DNA of 64,000 nucleotides from Gyrodactylus bullatarudis (Eukaryota > Platyhelminthes > Monogenea > Gyrodactylidea > Gyrodactylidae), in NCBI GenBank assembly GCA_012064415.1, contig SSNU01000157.1, positions 395,556 through 459,555 of the forward strand, read 5' to 3'. Positions 60,255-64,000 of this stretch are shown here, in pieces. Within the stretch, counting starts at the first letter, position 1; each line of letters opens with the position of its first letter. Both the position numbers and the translations under genes were made by a program. The notes below the pieces were generated by a model. That model was not told the DNA's origin, made no database searches, and saw only the letters and a program-made list of their open reading frames with translations.

Positions 60255-62321
60255 TAAGTAAGTTTTTTTTTTGAAATTATTATCAGATTTTATTATCGTA
60301 AACATTTCCAAAAAAAATTTACCATCTGTGTTTCAATATTCTTCAATGTTCAGCAAAACGACGACTCATCTAAAGAAATATTTTCAAAACTCATTAGTAC
60401 TCATTTTTGAAAGTTTTGTTTCTACTGTCCACTACTAATATTTAGTATTTATGACATGTTATAAATTTTATAATCTCTCTAAGGCTATTATTTTAGTTAG
60501 TTTCTTGAAAAACATAAAACAAAGCATAACTCAATTTTTCAGTCTAACGATAGATCATGTTGAACTCATGGCTTAACAAAGAATTTTATTTTCATAGACT
60601 TTAATAAAAAACACTAGCTTAATTTCAGACAATAGAATGCAGACACAATAACTCCTATCAGAAATAATAAAATGTAAATAATTTCTAAAGTGCTCAAAAT
60701 TAACTTTTACCACTAGTCCCCTCTGGTTCTCTCACGTGAACATGTTTTTAAAAAATAATTTCAACCAAGTAATAATATTAATTTCTTTTTTTTCTCTAGA
60801 TCAATAAACTATATAATATGAAATGTGAATTTTCTCCACCTCAGTTTCTCTTGTGCTAATGACAATGTATTTTTTTGAGCATCTTTATCAAGCAACCCAC
60901 TCTCGTCATCAACATCCTTTTTACTAGAACAATCTACAAGCAAATAGTAATAAAGATCCAATAATAAAACATCAAGAAATAGATTATTTGAATTATACTG
61001 AATTGGACTCTTTCCTTTTCATTTACGTATATGAATGAATCAAGATGAGATTAAAATTTTGTTTTCACCCATTTTTTCAGCTGAAATGCCTCTCGCTAAT
61101 AAATGATTGATTAACTGTTAATAAATAATTTTGTTAATTATTATTAACAAAAATAGCTTTGCACAATTCATTCAGAAAAGTATCAATTTTTCTGTACTAC
61201 AAACAGACTAATGAATATGTAAAAAATACAATAATTAATTATTAAAAGATTAAACCAATCATTATTGCCGTGCTCATGCATGTATATCAAACTAAACATT
61301 TTCAAGAAACAATCTCTATTAGAATTATTATTACATGTGTCAATGCACGCACGTGTTATAACAGGATCAAATTAAAACTTTCTTCTTTTTTGGTATAGAA
61401 ATTTGATGTAATTTTTTTCTAATGTGGAACATTTGTATTATAAGTTTGAAAAAAAATTTTTTCATTTCCATAAAAAATAAAAACCGAATTTTTTTGCTTA
61501 ATTTCAATCTCTTTTTACTGATTTTTTAGCACAAACCACCATTGAATTTTTATATTTCGAAAAACACTACAATAATTTTTTAGTCGGTCATTCGTATAAT
61601 TAAGCTTAATGCATGTTTGAATGCCATTTGAAAATCCCTCTGTTCCTTTACTGGAAAAATGGTTCAGCAATCTTATTGCCTACGAATCAAATCTTGAAAT
61701 ATCCATTTTAAATAGAACAGCCATTTGTTATTAGGATACAATTTTCATGCATTAATAGAAACAGAAAAATATCACTATCTAATGCAATGTGTAGGAATTT
61801 CGCTTTGATATTTAAGAAAGAATTAGGTTGATAAAAATAATATGACCGAAATAAAAAAGTTTATCAAATTATTCTCGTATAAAAAGTTGGCTGGAAGAAA
61901 CTCTGAAATTTCATGCTTCAAAATATTTCTTTCTCTTTAGATCACATTCATGAATTCCACTATTATTATTACTAGGGCGACCAAGAGGAATATTTTCTCC
62001 TTGAAGATATGGACCCTTCGGAAAACGTTTGAGTCTGTTTTCAAAACTCTAAAACCATTGTATCCAATCATTTTAAAGCATATTTAGGAATATTTAATCA
62101 ATAGATCTTGTAGAAAACTTCCTAATGTAGTTCTTCTTATGTTAGGAAATTTTCTACTTCTCTTTTGTCAAGAATTTGATCCTAAAAAGATGATGTCATT
62201 TTTATTATTCTATCTCATTTATGTTTTGTTCAAAAGCAATGCTGAGTTTCTAATTTTTATCGAAAAATCGAATTAAATTTTTTTGGGGTTGAAGGGGTTT
62301 ATATTGAACTATACCTTTTGC

Positions 62322-62915
62322 ATTTCGTTTAGGAAGATATAAAATTCAATAAGGAATTCGTGAAATTCAATAAGAAACTTATGAAATTCATTAAGGAATA
62401 GTATTTTAAAATGTCATTCTCCATTGTTCAACGTTTGATGTGATCAATTAAGTTTAGTAGAATTTGTGGCGTTTTTTGACATTAATCATTGATATCAACA
62501 ATCATTCTTCTTCGAGGTTAATTCTCTCTGGGATTGCGGATTCATTTGTAAGCGGTTGAATATGGCACTTCCATGGGATTAATGAATTGAGACCAATCTT
62601 CAAACAAAACCACACTAAACTAATATATCCAATAGCTTACCAATCAGAAGACTAATTGAGATAATTGAATTTATTCACTACATTTAAAGTAATTTTTATC
62701 GTAATTTCGTCCCCTTGCAAGCGAAGGATTGATATCTGTGATTGATGAATAAAACTTGAATATTCCTTAATGAATTGCATTAATTCCATATCGTTTTTCA
62801 CAACTTCCCTATTGAATTTCATAACTTTTTTAAATAATGAAATTTTAAAATACTATTCCTTACTGAATTTCACGAATTCCTTATTGAATTTCTTATCTTC
62901 CTTAACGAACTGCAA
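62322..62915. repeat. Inverted repeat built of GAAATTCAATAAGGAA words
   Basis: The left arm (62322-62427) repeats GAAATTCAATAAG-type words four times and ends AGTATTTTAAAATGTCATT. The right arm (about 62835-62915) is its reverse complement, including AATGAAATTTTAAAATACTA and AATTTCACGAATTCCTTATT. Copy number of the word differs between the arms. No ORF in the roughly 400-base centre. Confidence 0.55.
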
Positions 62916-63697
62916 AAGGTTGGGAATTCGTCACTTTTGTATTTGTAGAATTTTGGCAATAAAATTCTTGCACCACAGATATATATATATGAAACTATAG
63001 ACTCAATGATCAGTGACTCAATTTCATAGATATTAAAAGAAAGGTGACCTCTAGCCTTCTCCCTTGTAGGATTTCCTTTATCCATTACGTAATGCAATTT
63101 ACATTCTTATTCTATTCGATTGATAAGAAAGGTTGTTTGAAGTTGTTTATGCACTTACAATTTTATAAATAGTGTAGTTTAGTGATGTAAACACTATAGT
63201 GCTACTGTAAAACAGTCACTGGTAGAGGATTATATAACCTCATCCAATGGAAATAAGACATGATCTATATAGATCGTTTATTTTCCATGGAATCACCAAG
63301 AAATGCACACATCTTTACAGCCTACAACATTGTTCCATTTATTCTCTTTTCATATTTAACAGTATATAAATAGTTCCTTTCCTCTTCTTCTTTTGGATGT
63401 ATAAATCGATTTGATTTAGGCGAAGGAATTTCGCTTCTTAATTACAACAAAATCCATTCATGTTTGTCCAAAAACTAAGGATTTTTCATATGTATATCTT
63501 TTACCGAGGAAACACTACTGCTATAATTGCGCATTTTATTTTCTAATTGAATCATAACTTTTATCTGTATCAATTTAAAATGACAGAATTCTAATTGATT
63601 TTCATGATTTGCAGTGTTTCGTTCTTGTAGGACTCGTCGGTACACCATAGCCAGGATTGAGGACTCGGATTCGAAATGTTTTTGATTATCTTATAAC

Positions 63698-63890
63698 TAG
63701 GGCCTCAAAAAAGTACTATTTGGTCTATTTTTACTCTAGACAAAGGACTGGCTGAATTTTAATAATCTGAAGAAAAAATCTGCTAATCCTATTTAAAAGA
63801 TAGCTGGTACTATTTCTGTACTAAATTTTTGCCCAGGTACTTTATTGTACTATTTTTCAAATTTAATCTCAGAATATGGTATCCCTCAAC
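63698..63890 (+). mobile_element. Left part of a hAT-like element, GTACTATTT words
   Basis: CTTATAAC at 63690-63697 precedes TAGGGCCTCAAAAAAGTACT, closely like GTTATAAC-TAGAGCCTC at 25.39 kb. The interior repeats GTACTATTT and TACTATTT words. I did not find the right tip, so the end is approximate and the element may be truncated. Confidence 0.45.
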
Positions 63891-64000
63891 TAGCTACCAT
63901 TCACAATTTTCGATGAGTTGATAGCTATATTCCTGATATTGAGCTTTCATCATGTAAGAAAATAGGATCTAGATCGTAGCTTTTTGTTGGATAATATTCC

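Larger units (their letters stand above)
60255..64000. other. Noncoding 3' flank with inverted repeats
   Basis: No exon recognised. The left few hundred bases should be the LIM gene 3' untranslated region. The rest is AT-rich; it contains an inverted repeat at 62.32-62.92 kb and the left tip of a hAT-like element at 63.70 kb. Confidence 0.5.

Overview
The window is nuclear DNA of an invertebrate animal. It is strongly AT-rich, its genes are split by GT-AG introns, and it carries metazoan-only families: an innexin and a ONECUT CUT-homeobox factor. The innexin has a first extracellular loop of the CW-x-N-G-T-V-P type and a YYQWV second membrane segment. This looks more like flatworm or other lophotrochozoan innexins than arthropod ones. 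A 35-base intron and many 55-70 base introns fit that, but the phylum is an inference.

Layout. 1-31.1 kb is repeat-rich with no intact host gene that I can support. It holds TTAA-bounded miniature elements, dispersed inverted repeats, a decayed KRBA2/Ginger-like integrase (13.0-13.8 kb), a decayed Tc1/mariner transposase (18.8-19.3 kb), an 837-N assembly gap inside a long inverted repeat (19.5-20.8 kb), and a nested stack at 23.7-27.8 kb (Ty3/gypsy-type element split by two Merlin-type transposons, one of them split by a hAT-like element). At 28.5-30.2 kb there is a palindromic element with a free-standing GIY-YIG endonuclease ORF and hammerhead-like motifs in its arms; just beyond it lies a separate near-canonical hammerhead.

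31.2-60.3 kb is the gene-bearing half: innexin (+, 3 exons); a tiny Gly/Cys/His-rich protein (+, 2 exons, 35-base intron); ONECUT (+, 7 exons, 998 aa); USP7-type deubiquitinase (-, 17 exons, about 2112 aa, nearly twice the human length); and an EPLIN/LIMD2-like single-LIM protein (+, 3 exons). ONECUT and USP7 are convergent. Most long USP7 introns contain a recognisable miniature element, and the largest insertion, in intron 14, is a second palindromic GIY-YIG element. 60.3-64 kb is noncoding with inverted repeats.

The host genes do not form a pathway: gap junction, transcription factor, deubiquitinase, actin/LIM adaptor and a structural or metal-binding small protein. The most unusual system is the pair of GIY-YIG-only palindromic elements with associated hammerhead motifs, which look like Penelope-lineage derivatives that have lost the reverse transcriptase. 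Exon boundaries were worked out by hand from splice signals, reading phase and family conservation. All sequence comparisons are by eye.
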